A stretch of 64,000 nucleotides of DNA from Bacillota bacterium. GTDB lineage: Bacteria > Bacillota > Clostridia > Oscillospirales > Oscillospiraceae. Numbering within the stretch: the stretch's first letter is position 1; each line of letters starts with the position of its first letter. The stretch spans positions 1-64,000 of the forward strand of contig JAQYLT010000076.1 of the NCBI GenBank assembly GCA_028719885.1. Direction: 5' to 3'. Below, in pieces: positions 40,801-48,973 of the stretch. The translations under genes and the position numbers were made by a program. The notes below the pieces were generated by a model. It saw only the letters and a list, made by a program, of their open reading frames with translations. It had not been told where the DNA came from and did no database searches.

Positions 40801-42657
40801 TTATGCCTGGGGAACCGGGAGCTCCGTTCCATCCGGCAGTCGGACACAGGCAACCTGATCCAGATCGATGGTGGATTCTGCCTGCAAATTCTGTATCCCA
40901 GCGCTTGCGTTATCACCGTGCAAAGCAATACTGCTCCCGTCTTTCATCACCACATAGACACATCCATCTCCAACTGTCAAGAAGTCCGGTGCTGCATGCT
41001 CCAGGTCACAGATAATGCTGGCGCTCATAGGCCGCAGGATAAAGGAGGTAATCAAGGTATCCTGATAGACATCATTCCCTTTCATATCCCATCCACAGGC
41101 AGTTTCGGAAGCAATGGGCGTCGTGATCAATTCCAGTTCTTCTACGGTTATGTCTTCAAATACCACATCAAAGGACCATGTACCCTCTACAAGAAGATAT
41201 TCTGCAGGCTCATTTGTCTTCTCGTCCAGGTAACAGGCATAGATATCCTGCCAGTAGATGTTCCATACATGACCCGAGGCAAAGGGATATTCCCCGTTTC
41301 TTATTTGCTCAGGACCGGCTGAAAACGCAAGAACCACATTCTGTGTGTTGGATTTCCCATCCCCATCCTCTTCCACTGCGTATCCGCCGCTGACATTGCC
41401 GGAACCCTCTGTTACCGGCTCAAAGAAGCCCCACCGGTTGCTGTGTTTCAGGGATATGGGATAACCATCATGCTCCAAAAGATTGACATCCTCAGGCGCA
41501 GTGATTCCCAAAGTGATCAACGCCTTATTGCCATCAGATTGGACAGACTTCAATTCAATGGTATAGCCGTCAATCGTTTTGCCGGAATTGGCCGTCGGAT
41601 CCATTTGGTTTTCCCATCCCTCGGACAGTTTGGGCTCAATGGAAAAGTCAATTGCATCAGCCAGGCGCTCAATCTCCTGATCCGTCATGACCTCTTTCTC
41701 GATGACCATATTTCCGGCTGCATCATTGGAATACTGCTCGTCGATGAACTCGTATCGAAGTGTTACCGTGTAATTCGGCATGTCACAGAAGATATATCCA
41801 CGCCAATCAGTTGGAGACCGGAAAATCAACACATCTGTGCCGGAAGCTGTGGTATAGGTCCATTCTTTCCAGGTCTCAATCTCTCTCAGTGAAATAACAT
41901 CCTCTGTAAAAGCATCTTTCCGCATATAATAGATGTGGCATCTGGTCGCTTGTTCACCGCAATCTTCATCACCGGGAATGATGATCGTAAAGTCCATATT
42001 CAGATTGCCGCATTCCTGATATCCGGCATAATCCAGTTTTATGACGGCTTCCTTTCCCGGAACCACAATATCCTCCAAGCCTAATGCCTTGCAGACAAGT
42101 TCCTCTGTTTTGAAAGGAATGGTCCTGCCAATCAGATTCAGATCATATTTTTCAAGAATTTCATCCAGTTTGTCCTTCATTTCCTGGGAATAAAGGTGAT
42201 AGGACTGGTATTCCGCAGGAAACTCCGGAACCAGTCCGTCATTTTGCAGTTTATGAAGAATGGAGTGATCCGGATCATACTCCTGCTTGAATGCGAACCA
42301 TTCCTGTGCGGCCTTGTAATTTGGGCTGCCTTTCATACCTGCAAGTGTCAGCACTTCTTCTGTCACAGTTTCCTGTCCGAGATAGGCAACGGCCTGCCCA
42401 GATTCCGGGTCATATTCAAACACATCCTGAAAGGTTTGCTGCTGGCCAATATTGATTCCATTCATGCTCAGCACATACACCACCGCGCAGCCCATAAAAA
42501 ACACCATCAGGGCGATAATGGCTGCGATCAGAATATGCTTTCGCAAAACAAATCTGGTTCCCGTTCCGGTTTTCCTGACGGCTGGCTCCATTTCCGATTC
42601 TTCAATAAATTTCTGGTTGATATTGCTCAGACCGGTCAACAATTGTTTTCCATTCAT
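40801..42657 (-). CDS. Membrane partner of ECF sigma factor (module B)
   Basis: A 618-residue protein with the same N-terminal plan as module A: cytoplasmic tail, transmembrane helix (ILIAAIIALMVFFMGCAVVYV) and the shared AAQEWFAFKQEYDPDHS and YSQEMKDKLDEILEKYDLNL segments. The C-terminal half differs completely: beta-rich with VGDGCVYVVMKDGSSIALHG and no FG-GAP loop. It overlaps its sigma gene by ATGA. It is probably a membrane anti-sigma or sensor with a different ligand from module A. Confidence 0.75.
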   Translation of the reverse strand: MNGKQLLTGLSNINQKFIEESEMEPAVRKTGTGTRFVLRKHILIAAIIALMVFFMGCAVVYVLSMNGINIGQQQTFQDVFEYDPESGQAVAYLGQETVTEEVLTLAGMKGSPNYKAAQEWFAFKQEYDPDHSILHKLQNDGLVPEFPAEYQSYHLYSQEMKDKLDEILEKYDLNLIGRTIPFKTEELVCKALGLEDIVVPGKEAVIKLDYAGYQECGNLNMDFTIIIPGDEDCGEQATRCHIYYMRKDAFTEDVISLREIETWKEWTYTTASGTDVLIFRSPTDWRGYIFCDMPNYTVTLRYEFIDEQYSNDAAGNMVIEKEVMTDQEIERLADAIDFSIEPKLSEGWENQMDPTANSGKTIDGYTIELKSVQSDGNKALITLGITAPEDVNLLEHDGYPISLKHSNRWGFFEPVTEGSGNVSGGYAVEEDGDGKSNTQNVVLAFSAGPEQIRNGEYPFASGHVWNIYWQDIYACYLDEKTNEPAEYLLVEGTWSFDVVFEDITVEELELITTPIASETACGWDMKGNDVYQDTLITSFILRPMSASIICDLEHAAPDFLTVGDGCVYVVMKDGSSIALHGDNASAGIQNLQAESTIDLDQVACVRLPDGTELPVPQA

Positions 42658-43208
42658 ACCTTGATTCCCTCCCGTTCCAGATAGGTACGCAGCTTTGAGC
42701 GGGTGCGGCTCAGCTGCATTTTGACCTTGCTTTCGGTGATGTCATACCGGGCGGCGATTTCCGCAATGCTGTCTGCATGCCAATACCGCCGCAGGAAAAT
42801 CAGTCTTGTTTCCCTAGGCAGACCTTCCAGAAAAGCATCCATCACCCGACCGATTTCCTTGTCCTCCAATTCCAGATCCCGCCGGGTATCCGGAATGCAC
42901 AGCTCCATTTCCTCTGTCAAGGTTACGATTTCCGCATTTCGCTTGGCTGCCAGCCTCCAATCCACCTTGTGAAAGGAGAGATGGCGGCAGATGGAAGCAA
43001 GAAATGCGTAGAAATGGTTCGGCCTTTGGGGAGGAATGATTTCCCAGGTCTTCATGTAGGTGTCACTCACGCTTTCCTCTGCATCCTCCCGGCTGTTCAG
43101 AATTTTATTGGCCAGCGCATAGAGTTTTCTGCCATAGGCGGCATCAGTCTGTGCGATGGCCGCTTCGTCCCGTGCCCAGAACAAATCGATGATTTTGGAA
43201 TCTTCCAA
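42654..43208 (-). CDS. ECF-type RNA polymerase sigma factor (module B)
   Basis: A 184-residue sigma factor with region 2 (LANKILNSREDAEESVSDTYMKTW) and region 4 (LPRETRLIFLRRYWHADSIA, then ITESKVKMQLSRTRSKL). The start is set at TTG 43208, which aligns with the paralogue's MEDSKII and lies about 9 nt after AAAGGAT; GTG 43217 is in frame but too close to that site. It shares most conserved positions with module A. Confidence 0.92.
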   Translation of the reverse strand: MEDSKIIDLFWARDEAAIAQTDAAYGRKLYALANKILNSREDAEESVSDTYMKTWEIIPPQRPNHFYAFLASICRHLSFHKVDWRLAAKRNAEIVTLTEEMELCIPDTRRDLELEDKEIGRVMDAFLEGLPRETRLIFLRRYWHADSIAEIAARYDITESKVKMQLSRTRSKLRTYLEREGIKV

Positions 43209-43235
43209 TGGGTTCACATCCTTTCTTTTTGCTTC

Positions 43236-43259
43236 TCACCCTAGAAGTACATTTTTCAT
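43236..43259 (-). promoter_or_regulatory. Conserved leader block / possible 7-codon ORF (module B)
   Basis: On the minus strand it reads ATG to TGA as MKNVLLG and ends 27 nt before the TTG start. Codons 3 and 5 differ synonymously from module A, codons 4 and 6 do not. The upstream GTGACG is a weak ribosome site, so a promoter role is also possible. Confidence 0.4.
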
Positions 43260-43323
43260 CTGAGAACGTCACAGCTTTGAGGGAATATTATGAAAGAAAC
43301 GAGATATCCTCAACTACAGAAAA

Positions 43324-43355
43324 AGGTGCCTGCTCCCGCTTGGAAACAGGCACCT
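43324..43355 (-). terminator. Terminator of the cation exchanger gene
   Basis: On the minus strand AGGTGCCTG pairs with CAGGCACCT, followed by TTTTC. Confidence 0.8.
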
Positions 43356-43369
43356 CATTTTTAATGGCA

Positions 43370-44335
43370 TTACATGACAAATTGAATCACGCAGAACGCG
43401 GCATAAATGCAGAGCAGAATGATGCCCTGGCTCCGGTGGAGTTTTTTCGTCAGAAGAGCCGGGATGGTCAAAAAGGCCATGACGAACAGCATCAGCGGAA
43501 TGTCCAGCACCAGGGAGGCGTTGATTCCGAACAGGGTACTGTTCTGGGGAATGGCAAAGGGCTTTAAAACCGTGGCCACACCGGACACCAGCACCAGATT
43601 CAGAATGTTGGCACCAATCACGTTGCCCAAAGAGAGGGAGCCGTGGCCCTTGACCAGGGAGGTGATGGCGGTGACCAGCTCCGGCAGGGAAGTGCCCAGA
43701 GCCACAAAGGTCAGGGCAATCACGGATTCCGGCACGCCCAGCGCCTGGGCAATCAGGGTACCGTTGTCCACCAGCAGCTTGGCGCCCACCGCGATCAAAG
43801 CGGCGCCCACGATCAGCATCAGAATGCTCATACCCAGGGAGCGCTCCTGCTTCGTTTCCTCTTCCTGCTCGCTCTGGTTCGGATTTTTCAGTCCCTGGCG
43901 AACGGTGAAAACCAGATACAATGCCAAAATGATCAGGAGCACAAATCCGATGGGACGTCCAAAATACCCGGTGAGATATGCGTTCAGACAGTAGATAATG
44001 GCCGCTGTAAAGAAGAAGCCCACGGGGAGCACCAGCGTTTTTGAATCAACAGGGGTGGGCCGCACCGCAATCGTAATGGCGGCAATCAAGGCGGTATTGC
44101 AGATGATGGAGCCAATGGCGTTTCCGTAGGCAATCTCGCCGTGGCCGCTGATGGCAGAGGTGGCGGAGACCATCACCTCCGGCAAGGTGGTGCCCAGAGA
44201 AACCACGGTGGCGCCGATGATCAGCTCCGGCACGTGGAAATGCTCGGCAATGTCCGTGGCACCGTCCACGAACCAGTCGCCGCCCTTAATCAGCAGCACA
44301 AGGCCAAGAGCAAATAACAAAACGGGAATCAGCAT
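43370..44335 (-). CDS. CaCA-family cation exchanger (YrbG-like), possible Mn2+ exporter
   Basis: A 321-residue membrane antiporter with ten or so helices and the two inverted alpha repeats of the CaCA family, GTTLPEVMVSATSAISG (near residue 48) and GTSLPELVTAITSLVKG (near 205), each followed by a GNxIGxxIxN segment. A cytoplasmic loop rich in Glu/Lys/Gln separates them. The annotated substrate of the family is Ca2+ with Na+ or H+, but the gene sits behind a predicted Mn2+ riboswitch, so Mn2+ export is a reasonable inference. ATG 44335 follows AAAAGGAG. Confidence 0.9.
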   Translation of the reverse strand: MLIPVLLFALGLVLLIKGGDWFVDGATDIAEHFHVPELIIGATVVSLGTTLPEVMVSATSAISGHGEIAYGNAIGSIICNTALIAAITIAVRPTPVDSKTLVLPVGFFFTAAIIYCLNAYLTGYFGRPIGFVLLIILALYLVFTVRQGLKNPNQSEQEEETKQERSLGMSILMLIVGAALIAVGAKLLVDNGTLIAQALGVPESVIALTFVALGTSLPELVTAITSLVKGHGSLSLGNVIGANILNLVLVSGVATVLKPFAIPQNSTLFGINASLVLDIPLMLFVMAFLTIPALLTKKLHRSQGIILLCIYAAFCVIQFVM

Positions 44336-44360
44336 AATAATTACTCCTTTTCTTTCAAAA

Positions 44361-44393
44361 AAATAAGCCTGAACATTCTCCAAGAATGCCAGG
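44361..44393 (-). terminator. Leader terminator controlled by the riboswitch
   Basis: On the minus strand GCCTG-CATTCT pairs with AGAATG-CAGGC (with small mismatches), followed by TTATTTTTTT, 18 nt ahead of the ribosome binding site. Confidence 0.8.
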
Positions 44394-44399
44394 CGACCG

Positions 44400-44516
44400 T
44401 AAGAGGGGATGCATGCTGGAAACCTGACATGCATAAGTCTCGCAATTGGCGGCAGACCAGGTTAAAAAACCGGGACTGTTGATCTGCCACGCGGTAAACG
44501 CTTGCTACTCCCTCAT
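44400..44516 (-). promoter_or_regulatory. Predicted yybP-ykoY (Mn2+) riboswitch
   Basis: The minus-strand leader has the two conserved internal-loop strands of this class: GGGAGTAGC (44504-44512) and GCGAGACTTATGCA (44430-44443, consensus GCAAGACCTTTGCA-like). They bracket a stem GGCAGA/TCTGCC (44451-44456 with 44483-44488) that includes AACAGTCCCGG. The aptamer is followed by an intrinsic terminator, as expected for a switch that turns on with Mn2+. Class assignment rests on motif reading, not on a covariance search. Confidence 0.75.
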
Positions 44517-44535
44517 ACAATATGGAATTGGATAA

Positions 44536-44564
44536 AAAATACCATATGCTTCCGGAAAAGTCAA
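44536..44564 (-). promoter_or_regulatory. Promoter of the riboswitch-exchanger transcript
   Basis: On the minus strand TTGACT (44559-44564), 17 nt, TATTTT (44536-44541) with a TGG extension. It is embedded in the terminator hairpin of the upstream gene. Confidence 0.75.
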
Positions 44565-44584
44565 GCATTTTCCGGAAGCATATG
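44543..44584 (-). terminator. Terminator of the E2-like gene, interleaved with a promoter
   Basis: A perfect 17-bp stem (CATATGCTTCCGGAAAA/TTTTCCGGAAGCATATG) with an 8-nt loop, then GTATTTTTTAT. Its loop carries the -35 and its 3' arm the spacer of the next promoter. Confidence 0.88.
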
Positions 44585-44591
44585 TAAATTT

Positions 44592-45473
44592 TTACCGACG
44601 GATGGAATATTCCACCGGCGTATCGGCGGGCATATCCAAAAGATCCGGATGGGCCAGCAGCTCCTTGACCAGCGCAACGGTGCCGGAATAGTAATAGCCG
44701 TCGGCGATGCGCTCGTCCAGGGTGATGCCAATGGGAACAACCTCATGCAGGTCGGGGGTGCCGTCTTTGGTGTATTCCATTTTCATCTGTTTCTTACCGA
44801 TCACGATGAAGCAGGAGTTGGTGCCCCAGTTCACCAGATGGTGATAGCCGCACTCCAAACCGATGGAGCCCAGGTTGGACAGGAAGATGGAGGCGTGGTT
44901 GGGGTCGGTGCCGATGAGGCTCTGGGGGGCCCAACCGTGCTTGTCCAGCCAGAGAACTGTCTTTGCAATCAGGTTGATCAGCCACTGGGGGAATTTGGCA
45001 ACGAGGTCCATGGCCCCGGTGGAGGTATCCGAAATATCCTCCCGCTTGGTCTGGTGAATCACATCCATGATTTTCTGGTGATAGGAGTCCATGGTCTCCT
45101 TAGGGTCGAACTTGAAATTGGCAAGGCTTTCCTCCGCCTTGTCGTTGAATTTCTTTTTTACGGTAAAGGCGATGTTGATCTCGTTCTTCTGATAGAGCTT
45201 ATTGTTGCACACAAACCGGTTCATCCGGGGCCGCAGCACAAAGGCCTTGCCCACGGCGCAGCTGATCACATGGAAAAAGGTATACTTATCCTCTGTCAGG
45301 CCCTGGTTTTTCTTTTCCAGGTAGGCTTCCAGGGGGCGAAAATCCAGATCGAAGCTGACATACGCCTCGTTGTCGGCGCGGTTGGGCATAATCACAGGCA
45401 TGATTCGGTTCATTGAGGGGATATCTTTCAGCCAGACAGCGTCGGCCCGGTCTCCCCATTTTCTCTTAGGCAT
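44592..45473 (-). CDS. Chloramphenicol-acetyltransferase-fold (E2-like) protein without catalytic His
   Basis: A 293-residue protein resembling the catalytic domain of 2-oxo-acid dehydrogenase E2/CAT. No lipoyl or subunit-binding domain is present. Conserved-looking parts are FHVISCAVGKAFVLRPRMNR, SIFLSNLGSIGLECGYHHL and the C-terminal ITLDERIADGYYYSGTVALV. In active enzymes the last motif is DHRxxDG with catalytic His; here the position is Glu (DERIADG). ATG 45473 follows GGAGGTAAACCCT. It may bind acyl-CoA without transfer, or use other chemistry. Confidence 0.7.
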   Translation of the reverse strand: MPKRKWGDRADAVWLKDIPSMNRIMPVIMPNRADNEAYVSFDLDFRPLEAYLEKKNQGLTEDKYTFFHVISCAVGKAFVLRPRMNRFVCNNKLYQKNEINIAFTVKKKFNDKAEESLANFKFDPKETMDSYHQKIMDVIHQTKREDISDTSTGAMDLVAKFPQWLINLIAKTVLWLDKHGWAPQSLIGTDPNHASIFLSNLGSIGLECGYHHLVNWGTNSCFIVIGKKQMKMEYTKDGTPDLHEVVPIGITLDERIADGYYYSGTVALVKELLAHPDLLDMPADTPVEYSIRR

Positions 45474-45603
45474 AGGGTTTACCTCCAATGAAGAAGTTAA
45501 AAGCGCGTTTATCATATCAGATTGATGAAGAAAATGCAAACAATTTCTGACATTTTTTATTCTCCCGGCGTGGTATCCTAGTTCTGCAACGGAGGGACAG
45601 GCT

Positions 45604-46569
45604 ATGAAATCAAGTAAGGTGTTTCTTTTCCAGTTCTTTCTTTTATTGTTTCTGATTCCCGTTTTGTTTTTGACCATGGTTCGCATGAACACCGTGGACA
45701 CAACTGCAACGGAGGCGGAGTTCTCTCCCCAGGAGGAAACCTACACCATTCTCATCAACAATGGAGGAGAACTGCAGGAGATGGATTTGGAGCAGTATGT
45801 GCTGGGGGTTACCTTGGCGGAGATGCCGGCGGATTTTGAGCCGGAGGCACTGAAAGCCCAGGCGGTTGTGGCCCGCACCTTCGCCTGGAAGGCGGCCATC
45901 ACCGGCGGAAAACATGGGGACAGCTCGGTGTGCACCAACAGCCGATGCTGCCAGGGATTTCTCTCCCCGGAAATGTATCTTCGCTACTACGGAACGGAGG
46001 CGGATTTGGAAAAGGTGCAAACCGCGGTCCATTCCACCAATGCAGTGGTCATTACCTACCAGGGGGAATTGATCGAGGCAACCTATTTTTCATCCTCCGG
46101 AGGTTCTACGGAGGATGCGGTGGCTGTCTGGGGGAATTCCTATCCCTATTTGGTCCGCAAGGACAGTCCGGAGTCGGATTCCATCGGGGAGGCCACCGCC
46201 GCCTTTTCCCGCTCTTACCTGGAATCGGCTTTGCATGTCCGGCTGGAGGGCGACCCGAACCGCTGGTTTCATGACTGGGTGAAGACATCCAGCGGGGGTG
46301 TCGCCAATGTGGGAATCGGAAACGGAAGCTTTTCCGGAACGGAGCTGCGGGAAATTCTGAATCTGCGTTCCACTGTTTTCTCAGTGAAGGTGAAAAACGA
46401 TGTGGTGTTCTTTTTTACCAAGGGCTACGGTCACAGAGTGGGCATGAGCCAATACGGCGCGGAGGCCATGGCGGCGCAGGGAAATAGCTGGGAGGAAATT
46501 CTGCAGTATTACTACACCGGCGTTTCTCTGGAAAAGATCAGTCAATTGCAGCAGCTGCTGCCCTCATAA
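45604..46569 (+). CDS. spoIID: Stage II sporulation protein D
   Basis: A 321-residue membrane-anchored lytic transglycosylase of the DMP engulfment complex. It has an N-terminal transmembrane helix (residues 7-26), the catalytic Glu region VLGVTLAEMPADFEPEALKA, CxxxRCCQGF cysteines, and the signature YGHRVGMSQYGAEAMA near the C-terminus. Its expected regulator is SigE, but no clear SigE promoter was recognised. It is divergent from the E2-like gene. Confidence 0.95.
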   Translation: MKSSKVFLFQFFLLLFLIPVLFLTMVRMNTVDTTATEAEFSPQEETYTILINNGGELQEMDLEQYVLGVTLAEMPADFEPEALKAQAVVARTFAWKAAITGGKHGDSSVCTNSRCCQGFLSPEMYLRYYGTEADLEKVQTAVHSTNAVVITYQGELIEATYFSSSGGSTEDAVAVWGNSYPYLVRKDSPESDSIGEATAAFSRSYLESALHVRLEGDPNRWFHDWVKTSSGGVANVGIGNGSFSGTELREILNLRSTVFSVKVKNDVVFFFTKGYGHRVGMSQYGAEAMAAQGNSWEEILQYYYTGVSLEKISQLQQLLPS

Positions 46570-46593
46570 CCCAGCCTAAAACGAAAATCAGCA

Positions 46594-46622
46594 TTGAAAT
46601 ATCAAAGTATTTATGATATGCT
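46594..46622 (+). promoter_or_regulatory. Promoter of the nucleoside kinase gene
   Basis: TTGAAA (46594-46599), 17 nt, TATGCT (46617-46622), about 105 nt before the start codon. Confidence 0.75.
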
Positions 46623-46726
46623 TTTTTCAGAAGAAAATGAATCGGCGCAAATTTGTACATGAAAGAAGCAGCCCTTTTTCGCCGGTTCACAGTCTTCATC
46701 CAATGTTGGACGCAGGAGGTGCTGAA

Positions 46727-48427
46727 ATGAAATTGACAATTGATGGGGTCACCGTTCAGGCAAAGCCGGGAGAAACCCTGCTGGAGCTGATTGTGGCGCA
46801 GGGAATGGACAGCTGCGATCTGCAATTCCGGCCCCTTGCGGCAAAGATTGCAGGAGAGGTGTTCACCCTGAATTATATTCCCGTTCGCCCGGCGGATTCC
46901 ACACCGGAAGCGCCTGCCGTCCGCCGCGCCATGGCAGCCTCCAAGGGAGAAATCCATCTTCTGCGGTATTCCGACAGTCAGGGCAAACAGGTATACACCC
47001 GAACCGCTTGCTTCCTGGTATTTCTTTCGCTGCGCGCGCTTTGGCCCTCCAGTGTGGCAAAAATCAGCTGTACCATGGGTAACAGTGTATATGTCTCCGT
47101 CAAAAACTGTGAGGACTTCTCCATTGAGGCGCTGAAAGAACAGATGCAGCGGTGCATACAGGAGAATTTCCCCCTGATTCGCAGGCGGATTCCCATTCAG
47201 CAGGCCATTCAGCAGTTCCGTCAGAGCAATCAAAGCGATAAGGCAGAGCTGCTCCAATGGTACGATTCAGAAACCTTTGACGAGTATTTTTACAAGGATT
47301 TTTCGGATTATTTCTTTGGCGAAATGCTGCCCTCCGCCGGTTATCTCACCGTTTGGAATATCCTCCCGGCCAAGGATGGCTTTATTCTGCTGTACCCGGA
47401 CGACTTGGCCCCCAATCAGGCCGCCGCATTCAAGGACAGTCCCAATTTCTTTTCCGTCTTTGCGGAGGGAGAGCACTGGGGAGAGCTGATGGAATGCGAG
47501 ACGGTGGCGGACCTGAACAGAAAGACCCAATCCGGAAGCATCCGGGAGCTGATTCGTGTGAATGAAGCGCTGCATGAAAAGCGGTTTTCCCAGATTGCGG
47601 ACATGGTCTGCCAGCGGGAGGCCAGGGTTGTCATGCTGGCCGGTCCCAGCTCCTCCGGAAAAACCACCTCTGCCAACCGGCTCTCCACCCAGCTCCGGGT
47701 GCATGGGAAAAAGCCCATTCTGATGAGTTTGGATGATTACTACATCGACCGGGACAAAATTCCCCCCGGGCCCGACGGCAAGCTGGACCTGGAGCATATC
47801 AACACCTTGGATACAGAGCTCTTCCGCAGAAATATTTCCCAATTGCTTGCCGGAGAGGAAACCTCCCTGCCCACCTTCAATTTTGTGACGGGAAAGCGGG
47901 AGTGGAACGGCCGGACACTGCGGCTGGACCCCAATTCCGTCATCATTGTGGAGGGTATCCACGGGTTAAATCCCCAGATGGTTCCACCAAATGTGACGGA
48001 AAAGGAAATTTTCAAGCTCTATGTCAGTCCGCTGCTGCCTTTGAATCTGGATAATCACAATCGCATTCCCACCAGCTATCTGCGGCTGCTTCGGCGGATC
48101 GTGCGGGATTATGAAACCAGAGGTTCTTCTGTTCAGAGGACAATTTCTATGTGGGAGTCGGTGCAGAATGGAGAAAAACGGTGGATTTTCCCATATCAGG
48201 AGAATGCGGATGTGATTTTCAACAGCTCCACACTCTATGAGCTGGCGGTTCTGAAAAAGCATATTTTCCCCCTGCTGCTCCAAATCACACCGGAGGACAG
48301 CTGCTACGAACAGGTTCGCGCCATTGTGAAAATCCTGAGCTATATTCGGGAGGCGGATGTGGATGACGAAATCCCACCCACCAGCATTGTGCGGGAATTC
48401 ATCGGCGGCAATTCTTTTTATCGTTGA
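46727..48427 (+). CDS. TGS-domain nucleoside (uridine-type) kinase
   Basis: A 566-residue protein. It has a TGS domain (LTIDGVTVQAKPGETLLELI), a threonyl-tRNA-synthetase-editing-like second domain, and a uridine-kinase domain with Walker A AGPSSSGKTTSANRL (near residue 305), MSLDDYYIDRD and VEGIHGLNP. This clostridial architecture is usually annotated nucleoside kinase; the preferred nucleoside is unknown. ATG 46727 follows AGGAGGTGCTGAA; a longer frame reaches 46613 but overlaps the promoter. Confidence 0.9.
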   Translation: MKLTIDGVTVQAKPGETLLELIVAQGMDSCDLQFRPLAAKIAGEVFTLNYIPVRPADSTPEAPAVRRAMAASKGEIHLLRYSDSQGKQVYTRTACFLVFLSLRALWPSSVAKISCTMGNSVYVSVKNCEDFSIEALKEQMQRCIQENFPLIRRRIPIQQAIQQFRQSNQSDKAELLQWYDSETFDEYFYKDFSDYFFGEMLPSAGYLTVWNILPAKDGFILLYPDDLAPNQAAAFKDSPNFFSVFAEGEHWGELMECETVADLNRKTQSGSIRELIRVNEALHEKRFSQIADMVCQREARVVMLAGPSSSGKTTSANRLSTQLRVHGKKPILMSLDDYYIDRDKIPPGPDGKLDLEHINTLDTELFRRNISQLLAGEETSLPTFNFVTGKREWNGRTLRLDPNSVIIVEGIHGLNPQMVPPNVTEKEIFKLYVSPLLPLNLDNHNRIPTSYLRLLRRIVRDYETRGSSVQRTISMWESVQNGEKRWIFPYQENADVIFNSSTLYELAVLKKHIFPLLLQITPEDSCYEQVRAIVKILSYIREADVDDEIPPTSIVREFIGGNSFYR

Positions 48428-48453
48428 TTTTTATTTACAACTCCCAAAAAATA

Positions 48454-48481
48454 CACCCCTGATGGATATCCATCAGGGGTG
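48454..48481. terminator. Palindromic terminator between convergent genes
   Basis: A perfect inverted repeat (CACCCCTGATGGAT/ATCCATCAGGGGTG) with TATTTTTT following on the minus strand. Confidence 0.8.
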
Positions 48482-48495
48482 ATTGCTGTTTGATG

Positions 48496-48807
48496 TTAAA
48501 CGGAGACAACCGGGGGGCAGGGATAGCCCAGGCAGAGGGAAACCAGAATGCAGGCGAGAATGGAAACTGAAGCCGTTACCATCCACAGGCTGCGCCGCCG
48601 GGTAAACTCCTGGGTTAAATACAGCCATACCAGGCACAGCACCGAAATCGCAATGGTAAGCACTGCGGAAATCACCTTGATGACCGACCATGCACCTACA
48701 CGGCTTGCGGCAAACATATAGAGAAAGAAAATGAGACCATCGCCAATGAGAATTTTCATCATGATGCTTTCCATCTCACGATAACGATTACGACTGCGCT
48801 TTGCCAC
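48496..48807 (-). CDS. Three-helix membrane protein, unknown function
   Basis: A 103-residue protein from GTG 48807, 7 nt after GGAGGG. A basic N-terminus (AKRSRNRYRE) precedes three hydrophobic segments with a RRRSLW loop between the second and third. No family recognised. It is divergent from scpA and has its own promoter and terminator. Confidence 0.7.
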   Translation of the reverse strand: MAKRSRNRYREMESIMMKILIGDGLIFFLYMFAASRVGAWSVIKVISAVLTIAISVLCLVWLYLTQEFTRRRSLWMVTASVSILACILVSLCLGYPCPPVVSV

Positions 48808-48837
48808 GGGACATCCCTCCATGTATCTTGTAGTGAT

Positions 48838-48866
48838 ATCTTAACACATCCCCGAATAAAATGCAA
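48838..48866 (-). promoter_or_regulatory. Promoter of the 48496-48807 gene
   Basis: On the minus strand TTGCAT (48861-48866), 17 nt, TAAGAT (48838-48843). Confidence 0.8.
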
Positions 48867-48903
48867 TCATTTTGAGCCAAAATGAATAATTTTTTCGTTA
48901 TGC

Positions 48904-48932
48904 TTGCACTGGAGGGAAAAGGGTGATATAAT
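48904..48932 (+). promoter_or_regulatory. Promoter of the scpAB operon
   Basis: TTGCAC (48904-48909), 17 nt, TATAAT (48927-48932). Confidence 0.85.
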
Positions 48933-48973
48933 CCATTTGAAAATGTGATAGAATGGGAGAAAAGTGAGCGGAT

